Assembly: GCA_037953625.1 (NCBI GenBank)
Contig: CM075649.1
Location: 93,563,290-93,627,289, forward strand
Length of the DNA: 64,000 bases
Direction of reading: 5' to 3'
Origin: Crotalaria pallida
Taxonomy: Eukaryota; Streptophyta; Magnoliopsida; Fabales; Fabaceae
A program made the translations under genes and the position numbers. This document shows positions 10,369 to 22,484 of the stretch, in pieces. Each line of letters starts with the position of its first letter. Within the stretch, counting starts at the first letter, position 1. The notes under the pieces are model-generated. The model ran no database searches, had not been told where the DNA came from, and saw nothing but the letters and a program-made list of their open reading frames with translations.

Positions 10369-11163
10369 ATGGCAACCCGAAATAGAAATGTTACTAATGA
10401 GATGTTAGAACGAATCACGACCGTGCTGGAAGGCATGCAGCAGCAGCAGAGGCATCAATCATCTCAAAGGAGAACTGGTGACCCATTTGCTGGCAACATG
10501 GCGAATCATGATGCTAAGACTCTGTCGGAGTTCAGGAAGTGCAATCCACCAAGATTTGAGGGAGGATATAGACCTGATGAGGCGAACAAGTGGTTGTATG
10601 AGATCAATAAGATCTTCCGAACTCTGGAGTGTTCTGATGAACAGAAGGTGACCTATGCAGTTTACATGCTTCATGGGGAAGCTGAAAACTGGTGGGATCA
10701 CACGGTCCAATTGCTAAATTTTGAAAGGAGGGCAATCAATTGGGGAGTATTTATGGAGAAATTTCTTAATAAATATTTTCCAGAAGATTTGCGGAGGAAA
10801 AAGGAAGTAGAATTTATGCAATTGAAGCAAGGGGATATGAGTGTAGGGGAGTACGCTGCTAGATTTGAGGAGCTGATGAAGTACTCTCCCTATTACTTAA
10901 ATAACCTTGATGAAAGAAGTAAGTGTGTGAAGTTTGAAGGTGGGCTAAGGCCGGAGCTGAAGTCTATCTTCAGTTATCAAAGGATTCAGAGTTTCCCTGC
11001 ACTGGTGGACATGTGCAGAATGTATGAAGATGATAAGAAGGCAGAGCTGATAGGAAGTCAAGTGAAAGGGGTTGGACAGAACTATGGACCACAGAGGAAG
11101 AAGAAGTTTGCCATCGGAATAATGGTCCATATTCTAAGAACAAAGGAAAGGGCAAGGCAGTGA
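10369..11163 (+). pseudogene. gag: Gag of element B, frameshifted before the zinc knuckle
   Basis: Structural polyprotein of the virus-like particle. ATG 10369 follows a leader with an acceptor-like GTGCAG. Residues 45-235 form the retrotransposon Gag domain, with the GEAENWWD and GDMSVGEYAARFEELMKYS motifs. It is nearly identical to the gag of element C (60773 onward). By comparison with C, one base is missing near 11114. The last 24 or so residues are therefore out of frame, and the frame stops at 11163, while the CCHC knuckle is in the next frame (11256-11297). Translation as read would yield a Gag without its nucleic-acid-binding knuckle. Confidence 0.9.
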
Positions 11164-14100
11164 TGGATAACCGGAACAAGCCTCGCGATAATGCTCCTTA
11201 TTGCGAGAAATGCAAGCGTTATCATCATGGTCAGTTTTGTTGGTCCACAGGAGGATGTTTCAAGTGTGGAAAGCAAGGTCACTTTGCCCGTGAATGCAAG
11301 GAATCTGCAAAGGGAGATGCAATGGGATCTGCTGGAAAGTATGTGGTACAAGGACGAGTATTTGCTCTGAGTGGTAGTGAAACAACCCAAACCCCGAATC
11401 TCGTGCAAGGTAATTTTCTGCTCAATAATCAACCTTGCAAAATCATGTTTGATTCTAGAGCTACACATTCTTTTGTTTCCCCTGAATGTGTAAGTAGGCT
11501 GAATCTTATTGTTTCTGATTCACCCTGCTATCTTAGTATAGACAACCCTATGGGTATACCGATCTACACTGCTAAAGTCTGTTTAGGGTGTGAGGTAGAA
11601 ATTCTGGGTCGTTCATCCAAAGTAGACTTGGTTTGTCTTCCTAAGTTACAATTGGATGTGATCTTGGGAATGGATTGGTTGATGAAGAACCAAGTGATCA
11701 TCAATTGTGAGGAAAAGACAATTCAATATAGGACCCTTGAACCGGAGGGCTATATGTGTTTATTCTCGGCTTCTGGGGAAGAAGAGTCGATGCCGATCGA
11801 AGAGATTCCAGTGGTGAGGGAATTTCTGGAAGTATTTCCTGAAGAGATACCCGGATTACCTCCGAAGCGAGAGATAGAGTTTGGGATCGACTTAGTCCCT
11901 GGAGCTGGTCCCATCTCTATTGCTCCTTATAGAATGGCACCACCAGAAATGGCAGAAATGAAGAAGCAAATCGAGGAGCTGTTGCAGAAACAAATGATCA
12001 GGCCAAGTGTTTCGCCTTGGGGAGCTCCATTACTGTTTGTAAAGAAGAAAGATGGAAGTATGAGGATGTGCGTGGATTACAGGCAGTTGAATAAGGTCAC
12101 TATTAAGAATAAGTATCCTTTGCCAAGGATTGACGACCTTATGGATCAAGTGAGGGGAGCTGCAGTATTCTCCAAGATTGATCTGAGATCGGGATATCAT
12201 CAGATCAGGATAAAGGAGGAGGATATACCCAAGACTGCATTTCGATCGCGATACGGTCATTTTGAGTATGTTGTGATGCCGTTCGGATTGACAAATGCAC
12301 CTGCTATTTTCATGGATTACATGAACCGGATCTTTAGACCATATTTGGATTTGTTTGTGGTGGTATTCATTGACGATATTTTGGTCTATTCTAAAAATCC
12401 GGAAGAGCATGAAGAGCATCTCAGGATTGTGTTGAAGGTCCTGAGGGAGAAACAACTATATGCCAAACTTACGAAGTGTGAGTTTTGGTTGAATGAAGTG
12501 AAGTTTCTGGGGCATGCAATCTCTAAAGAGGGAATTGCGGTGGATCCAGCGAAAGTAAGTTCAGTGCTAAGTTGGGAACAGCCTAAGACGGTGACGGAGG
12601 TGAGAAGTTTCTTAGGGTTGGCTGGATACTATCGTAGATTCATAAAAGGATTTTCTAAGATTGCATTGCCTTTGACTAAGTTGACTCGGAAGGATCAACC
12701 GTTCTTGTGGGACGATCGGTGCGAAGTTAGTTTCCGTGAGTTGAAGGAAAGGTTAACATCGTCTCCTGTGTTAATCTTACCTGATCCTCACAAGAGTTTT
12801 GAAGTTTACTGTGATGCATCTAAGCAAGGACTGGGTTGTGTATTGATGCAAGAAGGAAGAGTAGTGGCGTATGCATCGAGGCAATTGAAGAATCATGAGG
12901 TGAATTACCCGACGCACGATTTGGAGTTGGCTGCGATCGTGTTTGCCTTAAAGATATGGAGACATCATCTCTATGGCACTATATTCCAAGTATTTAGTGA
13001 CCATAAGAGTTTGAAGTATCTGTTCGACCAGAAAGAGTTGAACATGAGGCAAAGAAGATGGATGGAGTTTTTGAAGGATTATGACTTTAAACTCCATTAT
13101 CACCCGGGTAAAGCGAATGTGGTTGCAGACGCGTTGAGCCGGAAAGCAATCCACATCAGTGTGATGATGGTTAAGGAAGCAGCGTTGATTGAAGAATTCA
13201 GAGATTTGAGCTTGATGACACAAGTGGAACCATCAAGTATCAAGTTGGGGACGTTGCAGATCACCAACGAGTTCTTGGGAAGAATTCGGGAGTTGCAACG
13301 AACAGATGAGGAATTGATGGAAAAGATGAGACTAGGTTCGGAAGGAAAGGAACCTGATTTCAAGTTTGGGCAGGATGGAATCCTTCGTTTCAGGACAAGG
13401 ATTTGTGTACCAAGAGATCAAGAAGTTAGGAGACTAATTCTTGATGAAGCCCATAAGAGTCGGATGAGTATGCATCCTGGATCAACCAAAATGTATCAGG
13501 ACTTGAAGAAGATATTTTGGTGGTCAGGATTAAAAAGGGATGTGGCAGAATATGTGGCGGCGTGCTTGATTTGCCAAAAAGCGAAGGTAGAACATCAGAA
13601 ACTGGGAGGACAGTTGCAACCTCTGAGAATTCCCCAGTGGAAGTGGGATAGCATCTCGATGGACTTTGTGTCTGGTTTGCCGAGGACCGCAGCAAATCAT
13701 GATGCAATTTGGGTGGTTGTGGATAGGTTAACCAAGTCGGCGCATTTTATTCCGATAAATATGCGCTATTCTTTGAGCAAGCTTACCCAGATCTATATCA
13801 AGGAGATAGTTCGTCTTCACGGAGTGCCTTCGAGCATTGTGTCTGATCGAGACCCGAGGTTTTCATCGCAATTCTGGAAGAGTTTGCATGAAGCGATGGG
13901 GACAAGGTTGAAATTGAGTTCTGCATATCATCCATAGACGGATGCCCAGACGGAGAGAACAATTCAATCTTTGGAAGATGTGTTGCGAGCGTGTGCACTT
14001 GAAGAACAAGGAAGCTGGGATCAACTGTTACCTCTTGCAGAGTTCACATACAACAATAGCTACCATGCGAGCATTGGAATGGCACCATTCGAGGCGTTGT

Positions 14101-14705
14101 ATGGAAGGAGGTGGCAGACCCCGCTATGTTGGTTCCAAGTGGGGGAGAACCTAATGGTTGGACCAGAAATGATACAGCAGACATCTGAAAAGATCAAGAT
14201 GGTTCAGACTAAGATGAAAGCGGCTCAGAGTCGACAAAAGAGTTATGCGGATAAGAAGAGGAAACCATTAGAGTTTTCTGAGGGCGATCATGTGTTCCTT
14301 CGGGTGATTCCGATGAAAGGAATTAGTAGAGCCTTGAGAACCTGAAAGCTTTCGCCTAAGTGTATAGGTCCATACCAGATTCTTAAGAGAGTTGGTCCTG
14401 TTGTTTATCAATTGGCCTTACCAACCTCTTTATCCAACTTGCATAACGTCTTTCACGTTTCGCAATTAAAGAAATATGTTCATGACCCATCCGTTATTCT
14501 AAAACTCCAACCTGATGACCTAACTCTGAAAGAAAACCTGACCTTTGAGACCAGACCGGTTCAGATAGAAGATCGTGAAGTCAAGTGGCTCAAAGGGAAG
14601 GAAATACCCTTGGTCAAGGTAATTTGGGAGAATACTGACGTATCGGAAGCTACATGGGAATTAGAGGAGAAGATGCGTCAAGAGTATCCGGAGTTGTTTT
14701 TGTAA
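11160..14705 (+). pseudogene. pol: Pol of element B: protease-RT-RNase H-integrase-chromodomain-like, two stops
   Basis: One frame runs to the natural stop at 14703-14705, broken by TAG at 13935-13937 and TGA at 14343-14345. Residues from 11160: CCHC knuckle 33-46 (end of Gag); protease with DSRATHSF at 98-105, where the usual active-site Gly is Arg; RT about 215-410 with IDDILVYS (404-411) as polymerase motif; RNase H with CDAS (551-554) and DALS; integrase HHCC (H765, H772, C802, C805) and core Asp 835 and 896, the third acidic residue falling after the first stop; then a GPYQIL segment and a chromodomain-like tail (VIWENTDVSEATWELEE). Both stops fit C-to-T changes at Gln and Arg codons conserved in the family. 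The first codon given here is GTG; the real reading continues from gag. Confidence 0.93.
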
Positions 14706-14734
14706 TCTAGAATTTCGGGGACGAAATACCTTTT

Positions 14735-14748
14735 AAGTGGGGGAGTAG
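14735..14748 (+). other. Polypurine tract of element B
   Basis: AAGTGGGGGAGTAG ends at the base before the 3' LTR. Same position and form as AAGTGGGGGAGAAT before F's second LTR at 53019. Confidence 0.85.
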
Positions 14749-15013
14749 TGTAACACCCCTAATTTTCGTCTCTCGAATAATAGGAAATTAATAATAAAAA
14801 GTTTTATTATTAATTTATAGTATTTTCAAGTTTATGTTTTGTATTTAATTAGCCTTAAATATAAAAATAAGTGGAAATATTTTTATATGGCAAATAAATG
14901 CAAAATATAAGAAAATTGCATTTTGGTCCCTGGATGAGGACTAAAAGGCAATATTAGAATAGTTCTTGGAGGGAAATATTTAAAAATAATAATTTTTAAA
15001 TTTTGAACTGATA

Positions 15014-15044
15014 TAACCGGTTAGTAATGCCCTGTAACCGGTTA
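15014..15044. promoter_or_regulatory. Paired TAACCGGTTA palindromes, 3' LTR, first pair
   Basis: 15014-15023 and 15035-15044, 21 bp apart. The flanking base before the first copy has changed relative to the 5' LTR, but the palindrome itself has not. Confidence 0.55.
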
Positions 15045-16103
15045 GACGATGAACTCAGAAACTGGTTTAGTGGATTTTGATGAGTAATCACTCAAATTAC
15101 TCCGTAATCGCCACGATTACAACCTTGGATTAGTGGCAACACACGCGTCGCCCTGCATGCAAGTGTGATTTGTCTATAAATAGAGGAAATTCTGAGGATT
15201 TGGGGGTTGTTCATCTGATTTCTTGTTGAAGAAGCTGATTTAGGGTTCCAATTTCGTGAGGACGAATTCTCTTTCGTTCCTGAGTTTTGTTGAGCGATTG
15301 ATACACATTCACAAAGCTCACATCAAGGGCTTTGTGTTGATACCAAATTTGTGAGTTAAGAGTGAGTGTGGAAAGAGGAATCAAGCTTGGAAGCCAAGAG
15401 ATTGAGTCTGAGCTCTGTGCTGTTCTGATTCTGGAAGCTGATTTCCAGACTCGATTTTGGTAAGCTTAGTTGACCTTTAAGTCTCAAACTTCTTTGATTC
15501 TCTAGTGCATGTACCCTACTTTGAATTCTGATCATTTTCCCTAATTTCTTTGGCCAATTTCTATGTCAAATTTGGTGGTTTCTGGACCCTGTTGCTGGAA
15601 ACCGAATCTGAGAGCAGACTTGGGGAAATTGTGGGAATCTGTGGTTTTTCTTCAAATCCAGTGATAACCTTCATCAAGATCGTCTTAGAGGTATGGGAGA
15701 AGTCTATACTATACTAGATTTAGACTAAAAATCGAATGATTTAGGATTTGAGTTCACAAAACTCAAAAGGGCATTATGTGTTTTTATGCACAAAGGCTTG
15801 GAGGCCAAAAACTTGCTCACTGTGGTTTTGAGCAACTTTAATTTGATGCATGCAAGCTATATAAATGCTGAATTCTGTGTTTGAGTGCTTAATCTATGTT
15901 TTGTTGTGTTAAATTGTGTTTATGTGAATTTTCATGCAATTTGATACAATAAACTTGATGCATGCAATATGAATGTGTTTCTGGGTGTAAACATGTTTAT
16001 TTTAAGGCATATGAACTTTGTGCATAATGAAATTTGGTTAGATTTGAGAAAGGAAGAAATTGAGTTGTTAAAACTCTTGTTTTAATGGTCTGACTGCATA
16101 ATC

Positions 16104-16134
16104 TAACCGGTTAAACGATTTTCGTAACCGGTTA
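16104..16134. promoter_or_regulatory. Paired TAACCGGTTA palindromes, 3' LTR, second pair
   Basis: 16104-16113 and 16125-16134, 21 bp apart. Confidence 0.55.
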
Positions 16135-16470
16135 GACACTGCAGATTTTCAAAGAAAATGAGTTTATTAAACAGTCCTGAAATCCTAATGGTTTCTGCTC
16201 AAATTTAAGCTTTAATTTCATTATACATGATCTGAACTTGAGTTGTCAAAGTTCTGATTTGAAAGATCAAATTTAATGCCTTAAGTTAATGAAATAATTT
16301 CAAGAGGAAATTATGTTCATTGGAAAAGGAAATGTGATTTGGACTTTTGAATGTTGAAACAATGGTTTTTGAGGTATAAAACAATGTTAAATGTGTCTTG
16401 GATTGGGTATAGAATTCAAGAAAAAGGGTTTTTCTGAATTGCAATGGTAAACAGTTCGGGTTTGTAATTC

Positions 16471-16501
16471 TAACCGGTTAGCCTGAAACTGTAACCGGTT
16501 A
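16471..16501. promoter_or_regulatory. Paired TAACCGGTTA palindromes, 3' LTR, third pair
   Basis: 16471-16480 and 16492-16501, 21 bp apart. Confidence 0.55.
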
Positions 16502-17200
16502 GTACCTGAATCTGAAAAATAAAAAGTTAAGTTTTTGAATACCATTGACTTTGTTTTACCCAATCTAAGTTAAAAAGGCATGTTTTGAGAAAAAATTCAA
16601 AGGGGAATTTTTATGTCAAATGTTATACCTCAAATAAATCATTCAAAAGTAGAAATTGGAATATTTCTAAATCACATTAATTAATGTAAAGATAAAAACC
16701 AACCCTGATGTTTTTGCATACATATAGACTGGAAGTCTGGTTGGTAGGAACGTTTATCATATTCTGGGAATATGAGGAGGGTACTCCGGGAGTACCAAAG
16801 TATAACCAACTTGATGACACATTATAGATATGTGGCCAGTGTCTGGGACCTGGTTTTTATGCGTTCTGGGAACGTGGCGTTCTGGGAACGTGGTGCACAC
16901 TCCGGGAGTGATGCTTTTTATCCAAGTATGGTTCGGCATTATGTTCTGGGAACTAATGTCGGTGTTCTGGGAACACAAGGGTGTACTGGATGGACATCCA
17001 AGATGGACATTTAGAGGCCTCAGTTGTGGATAGAAAATCATACATCATGCCACCTGCATTATAAGAGTTATAATGTTGAAAAATTGGTGTACTCATATGT
17101 ATTTGCATTATGATCTGTCCATGATATATTTGTGATTGTAATTTTAGTCTTTATCAATTATGTATATGTGTATACTTACTCCCTGTGCCCTGTTTAGGTG

Positions 17201-17674
17201 ATGGCCAGATACCTAGCCTGCATCGAGATACGCCCTATCCCTAGCGGTATATGGACGTATGAGGAGCACCGTGCCACTTTTGAGGGGGAGGTTGAGATCA
17301 CTCTCTACCACCCTAACCCTCTGGTGCGTGTGTGACCTCGTCGATTTAGGATCCCATTAGTCTATACTATGCATGTTCCACCTTTTTATACTTATAGAGG
17401 ACCACCCCCGGCTCGACGTTTGCGTCATTTTCATAGTTTTAGATTTAGAGCTGCCACTCGTTCCCATCCTTCATCCCATAGAGTTGTCACTGAGGAGACT
17501 CCTTCTCCTGGTCCGACTGAGTATGATAGGACTGCTTCTGCGGATCCTAGACCCAGTGGTGGGGTCTCTACACCGTCGGGCGAGGTCGAAGAGGACCCTG
17601 TGGAGGATGAGAGCGAGGAGGAGGTGCATGTTGAGCCGACTGTTTCTGCTAGAGGTGGACCCGCTGGTTCATAG
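17201..17674 (+). pseudogene. LTR-encoded 157-codon ORF, element B 3' LTR (one stop)
   Basis: Second copy of the ORF at 9084-9557. Same length, same TGA at codon 45 (17333-17335), and only two base differences from the 5' LTR copy that I can see (in codon 26, and in the GCGTCG/GCGTCA codon). Confidence 0.55.
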
Positions 17675-18321
17675 GAGCCTGCATAGCATAGGTGTTTTGG
17701 ATCCTAGATCCTCGGGATCGAGCTGTGGAGGATCTGAGGAGCTTCTGAGGACATGGAGGACTTGCTCTGGGACTTCTGCTTTTGGACTTTGTTATATATA
17801 TATTGTATATATGGAGAGGTCTTAGAGTGAGCTTTTATTTTAGTGCAGCTGGTCTGTATATGTCTTATCAAAACTTGCTATCTCGACTTTTTATCACTTG
17901 CTACTGTACTGATGGGGTTTTATTTGATGGTACGATCTATATATATATATGATGTTTATTTTCCTCAGCAGTGCCCCATAAGTATTATTTTTCTTCCGCG
18001 AACTCTGATTTCAGTTTATAAAGAATTCGGCGAAACGTATACATTTTATATATGCAAATCCCACTCGAGAGGCAAATAGTGTATTCAACTGATAAATACT
18101 AGTAATGTTTTTTTTTAATCAAGAAAATGCGTTCTCGAGAGTTTTTCTCAATTTAAGATAGTACTATGCCGAATTCATGTAACGGTTTATGTCGAAAAGA
18201 GGTTTTTGATTGAGCAAGTAATAATATTAAAAATGAAAAATTTTCTAGTCCTAATTTTGATAGCAAGTAGTAAACTATTTGGAAATATTAATTATTTTCA
18301 AGTCAAAAAGAGAGCGTCACA

Positions 18322-18326
18322 GAATG
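18322..18326. repeat. Target-site duplication, right arm (GAATG)
   Basis: Identical to 6625-6629; flanks element B. Confidence 0.95.
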
Positions 18327-19129
18327 CGTATCATCCGAATCATACAACGCAAGCAAAGGATTCTTATAAATGAAACACTCACCTTGAATCAGATTGGCAG
18401 CCTTAGCAGCTTCCACTCCACTCATCGTGAAGACTCTTCCTTGATTACTTGGACATGTAGCATTCCCAGAACTAGGTGCCTTCCTTGGTTCTTGACAGAA
18501 ACGAGCAATATGACCAGGCTTGTTGCAATTGAAACAATTCGGATTAATTGCAGGGCACAACGGTCCGAAATGATTTCGACCACATTGATTGCAACGAGGG
18601 GCCACACTTCCTTGACTTCCTCCAGCATTAGCTCGATTTCCACCACTCCTACTTCCAGGATTAGCCACACGGTTATTGCTGCCACCTCCACGATTTCCAG
18701 GGCGAGAACTGCCACCTCTTCTACTATTTCGGTTGAAACCACCACTTCCACTTCCAAGCTATCCACTTCCACTTCCACCGAACCTATGGTCCCTTCCTCC
18801 TCAAGAATGAGGATACGGTATAGGTGTTCTAAACCTTCCACCGGAACTTCCATATGATACGGATGATTCCGATTCGGTCCACCACTAGCTGACGAACTTG
18901 CCACCTTTTCCGTCATTGCCTTAGACTTCAGTCCTCCTTCATACATCTGACACTTGTTAACCAATGTTGCATACTCATTGATCTCCAAATGCGAAAAAGC
19001 TAACTTAATTTCAGCCCTCAAACCATCTCGAAAGTTTTCACACTTAGACCTTTCATTACCTCCATCAGCGTATTGAGGCACATACTGAGCTAACTCCTCA
19101 AATCTAGCTGCGTACTCCCCAACTGACAA
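18322..19129 (-). pseudogene. gag-pol: Gag-protease fragment of minus-strand element H, cut by element B
   Basis: The minus strand opens at 19129 with MSVGEYAARFEELAQY, the middle of the Gag domain; the first half of gag is missing. Around 18830 the reading shifts and in-frame stops appear. The glycine/arginine-rich linker, a CX2C..C segment, the CCHC knuckle (CFNCNKPGHIARFC, near 18540) and the protease start (LYDSDDTHS) follow in the second frame. The fragment ends at 18322 because element B landed inside the protease active-site region, whose usual DSG reads DSD here. Continuation on the far side of B (below 6629) is too decayed to be sure of. Confidence 0.85.
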
Positions 19130-19256
19130 GTTTCCTCAGATAAAAATAAGAACTCAGAACTCACTCACACGCACACACAAACATACCATCATACAATCAG
19201 AGATCACACAAGGCAAGCATATAAGGCTATGCTTAAGGCCACTGAGTATAAACATA

Positions 19257-19267
19257 GCTTTGATACC
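19257..19267 (-). other. Degenerate primer-binding site of element H
   Basis: The minus strand reads GGTATCAAAGC, with one change from GGTATCAGAGC. It lies 7 bp from the LTR edge at 19275. Confidence 0.7.
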
Positions 19268-19774
19268 TAAAGAGTGTAACACCCCGATTTTGTTTCCCAA
19301 AAATATTGCATTTTATTCATTAAAATAATAGTAAAAATAATGGTCAATTTTTTTTTAAACAACTATGTACATGCACTTTGCTTGGTTCATTTTATCTATT
19401 TTCCAAAAGAACTATTACTTTTAATTATTTACAAAAGTTAACATGGTTCTATCTCTCGCAAAAAGATTTTATCATCGCCATTCACAAAATCGAGTTGTTA
19501 CTAAAACACATTCACTGAACCACACACCAAAATAACTTCATTGCACTTTGAACATCACCGAATAAAATCCACAAGTACTTCATAATTACATAAGTTTCCA
19601 AAAGCAGTTACTAAAGCATAATAAAAAAGAGTTGTGGACACCACGTCCCAAAATACATCAAAAGATAGGAGTAATTACATCATCAGATATCTTAGAGTAT
19701 GACTCTCCTTAGTTAAGACAAGACCCAAACTAAAACAAATCAAAACACCTAAGCAACAACACCCACGAGACTCC

Positions 19775-20114
19775 CTAAGCTGCCGGCTGATCCTCGTCAT
19801 CCTCCGGTGCTATCTCTTGAACCTCCTCAGTCTTAACCTCAACAGGCGGTGCAGGCTGCACACGCCATGCGAAGTAAGTCCGAGGGCCACCATCCATGTA
19901 GTCTCTCAGGGTAATGCTACCAATGTGCAAGTCGATCCTCGCTCCTCTCAGCTTGTGCTCCGGGTCTCTAACCTCCAACCGAGTTGGTCCTCTCCAGATC
20001 CAACCATCAGGGGTAGCTTCCTACACTCCCCCGTCCTCCCCCCCCCCCCCCCCCCCCGCTATGGGCCACATTTGGATCGCGATGATGTACACCATATGCC
20101 CTTTGCGTTGCCAT
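19775..20114 (-). pseudogene. LTR-encoded ORF of element H, interrupted by a G20 run
   Basis: The minus strand has ATG at 20114-20112, a short open piece, a run of twenty G (20038-20057) and, in a shifted frame, a long open piece ending with TAG at 19777-19775. The C-terminal piece has GPRTYFAWR followed by QPAPP and an acidic end (PEDDED). This resembles in layout the FYTYRGPPP and acidic tail of the ORF in elements B and C, and it lies in the same last third of the LTR. Homology is suggestive only. The homopolymer probably changed length and broke the frame. Confidence 0.4.
20038..20057. repeat. C20/G20 homopolymer
   Basis: Twenty consecutive C on the plus strand, inside the LTR ORF of element H. 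Length may be unreliable because of sequencing slippage. Confidence 0.9.
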
Positions 20115-20384
20115 GAAGAACAAAGAGAAACAACAAACAGGAGAAAGAATAAGCTTTTCTGGACGCATGACACGTCGGCATAAGAGACGTACCACAAATA
20201 TATCTCAAAGCAGAAATAAATAACAGTACAGATGTGTCATGTCGTAGACCAGGAACAGCCTCACGGTTATGGAAGAAACCGAAGATTTGATCCTAATCAA
20301 GTTATGCTGTAGGACTTCGTAGGATTTTCTGAATATCCAGTTGGGATATTTAGGATCTCCCTAGTCAACAATGTGTGTGATAGT

Positions 20385-22347
20385 TGTTAGTTTTGGCAGC
20401 CGTCACCCAAGAGGGGGGGGGTGAATTGGGTGTTTACGAAAACATTGGAAAATATTCGATTTAAATCGTTTTTAATAAAATAGACAAACTTTGCTGCGGA
20501 AAACTCTTAAAAACGATGAAAACGATTATGCAAGCGGAAACAAACAATAATAACAACGATTAATATTACGCGCAAAGATAAGAACCACTATAACAACGAA
20601 AGGTCTAACGCGCGTTGATTAATTTAAAATAATTAAATTAATATATATTAAATTTACGTTGCGAAGGAGATAATTAACACAATAAAAATATGCGCAACAA
20701 TAAATAAAAGAGATAAGGGATAGAAGAGATTGCACCGGAGATTTTATCCTGTTTCGGCAAAGCAGCCTACTCCAGTCCCCAAGCGACCCGCTTGAGCTTT
20801 TCACTAATATTCCAAAGACGCCCCCGCGTCCCCGAATACAACCAGAGCGCCCCGCAAGCTACTAGGAACTTCCTTTCGCTAGGGACCTCAACAACAACCA
20901 GATAGCCTAACTACTAGGTGCCCTACCGTTCGTCTAGCACTACCCAATACAAAAGGGTTCCTCACCCTACAAGCACGAACGCAGAACGTCCACACTAGGA
21001 GATTCACTCCCTAGTCTCTAAGGGTCACACACCCCTTTACAACACTGGTTACAATATGAGTGATTGGGTACAAGACCTATAGTACACTCTTAATAGTGCG
21101 GATACAACAATATAAGGCTTCTAACAAATGTGTGTTCTATATAACACGATTACAACAATAAAGCTTTGATGGCTATGGATAAAGGTTTCACTATAGCATA
21201 GGCCAATACTCAGAGAAATATGAAGAAGAAGAAGAGTGAAGCGTGAAAACGTTTTTCTCAAAAATTATGATCATAAGAATTATTTTGGAAGAGAGAAAAC
21301 TTTTCTTATATAAAAGATTTGAAACATTTGAATTTTGAATTTGAAATCAGAATCAAATCAAAAATGATTTTGAAAATAAATCAAATTCAAAATCAAATCA
21401 AAAACAAATCAGGAAATATATAAAGATTGATTTTCTGAAATCAAATAAATAAAATAAAATTTTTGAAATAAAAATCAAATCAAATAGATTTAAAGAATAA
21501 AATAAAAGATTTGAATCTTAAACCAAAAAGGAATATTTTCAAAAATAAAATCAAATTCGAATTTTGAAAATAAATCAGAACAATTATATAAAAACAAATC
21601 TGGAAATAAATCAAAATGATTCTGACATGTTTTTCAATAAAACTTGAGGTAATCGATTACTTCAGGGAGGTAATCGATTATCCCTTTAAAAATAGAAACT
21701 TTGAAATTCATTTGAAAAACCAGTAATCGATTATGAAATGCATGTAATCGATTACTTCACTTCTGTTTAATATATGATGCAACTGATATAATTGATTATC
21801 ACTGGTCAAATAATCGATTACACAACCTCTGGAAAATATATGATGCAACTCCAGTAATCGATTATATGTGCCAAGTAATCGATTACTTTCATACAAAAAG
21901 TAATGGATTAGCCAGTTTCAAATACTCGATTACACACTTTCTGGATTTTCTATGATGCAACATAAATAATCGATTATCTTGAAAGAGTAATCGATTATCT
22001 CTGTCAAAACTTGTAAAAACATATTTTCACAACTTAGAGAAATCCAGCTAGAGGTTGTCAAGATATATTTCCACAGTGAATCATTTAAGACATTAAAAAT
22101 ATGTTTTTAGAAAAACTCTTTTCGCAATTAAAACATTCTTTAGATTTAAAACGTTCTTCTCCAACAACTCTAAATAAGGCCTAAATATAAGTGACACAAT
22201 TATTCTAGCCTTACATTGATTCCTAATGAGGGAAGGGAGGAAACCACATGAAGCTTCTTGCTTGACACTTGACTTGCATCTTGAATTTGTTTGGTCTTTG
22301 TTTGGCATCATCAAAACTTCAACGTACTTTCACATTGACTTCTAACA
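20385..22347 (-). mobile_element. Ty1/copia-type solo LTR
   Basis: 1,963 bp from TGTTAG to CTAACA, flanked by ATAGT on both sides (20380-20384 and 22348-22352). Removing it restores the match with the undisturbed LTR copy near 24740. No primer site or coding sequence is inside, so it is a solo LTR. The GAGGGGGGGTGAATTGGGT region near 20410 is typical of SIRE-like copia LTRs as I remember them. Minus orientation is inferred from palindromes lying upstream of a TATA-like CTTTTATATAAG (21305-21316) on that strand. Confidence 0.85.
21650..21997. promoter_or_regulatory. Six pairs of TAATCGATTA-type palindromes
   Basis: Pairs start at 21650/21671, 21724/21745, 21789/21811, 21855/21876, 21901/21923 and 21967/21988. 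Spacing is 21 bp in four and 22 bp in two. Most copies are exact TAATCGATTA; a few have one mismatch (TAATTGATTA, TAATGGATTA, TACTCGATTA). Spacers are unrelated to each other. The array is 330-690 bp upstream of the TATA-like box on the minus strand. Confidence 0.65.
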
Positions 22348-22484
22348 ATAGTGTCAACTTAGGGATGGAGAAAACGTACCTTAGCCCCCATAGCCTTGTG
22401 TTTCTTATAGGGGATTACCTGATACGTGTGTCTCTGGGCTTGTCTGGTGAGGACCATGATGAAGGAGTGTTCAATTAGGATTAC

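Larger units (their letters stand above)
6630..18321 (+). mobile_element. Full-length Ty3/gypsy chromovirus (element B)
   Basis: An 11.7-kb element with two 3.57-kb LTRs (6630-10206, 14749-18321), tRNA-iMet primer site, gag, pol in the order protease-RT-RNase H-integrase with a chromodomain-like tail, polypurine tract, and a GAATG duplication on both sides. Domain order, integrase tail and long LTRs fit the Tekay/Del clade. The LTRs differ at roughly 1% of positions by eye, so the insertion is recent. It is not autonomous as read: gag and pol are out of frame by one base near 11114, pol has two stop codons, and the protease motif is altered. It interrupts the protease of the minus-strand element H. 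Confidence 0.95.
14749..18321 (+). repeat. 3' LTR of element B
   Basis: 3,573 bp, the same ends as the 5' LTR, about 1% different by eye (roughly 40 scattered substitutions and a few small indels). It keeps all three palindrome pairs, the dyad array, the TATA box and the LTR ORF with the same stop. Confidence 0.95.

Noticed and set aside
19817..20183. Plus-strand proline-rich ORFs around the C20 run
   Set aside because: They are the complement of the LTR ORF of element H and depend on the homopolymer.
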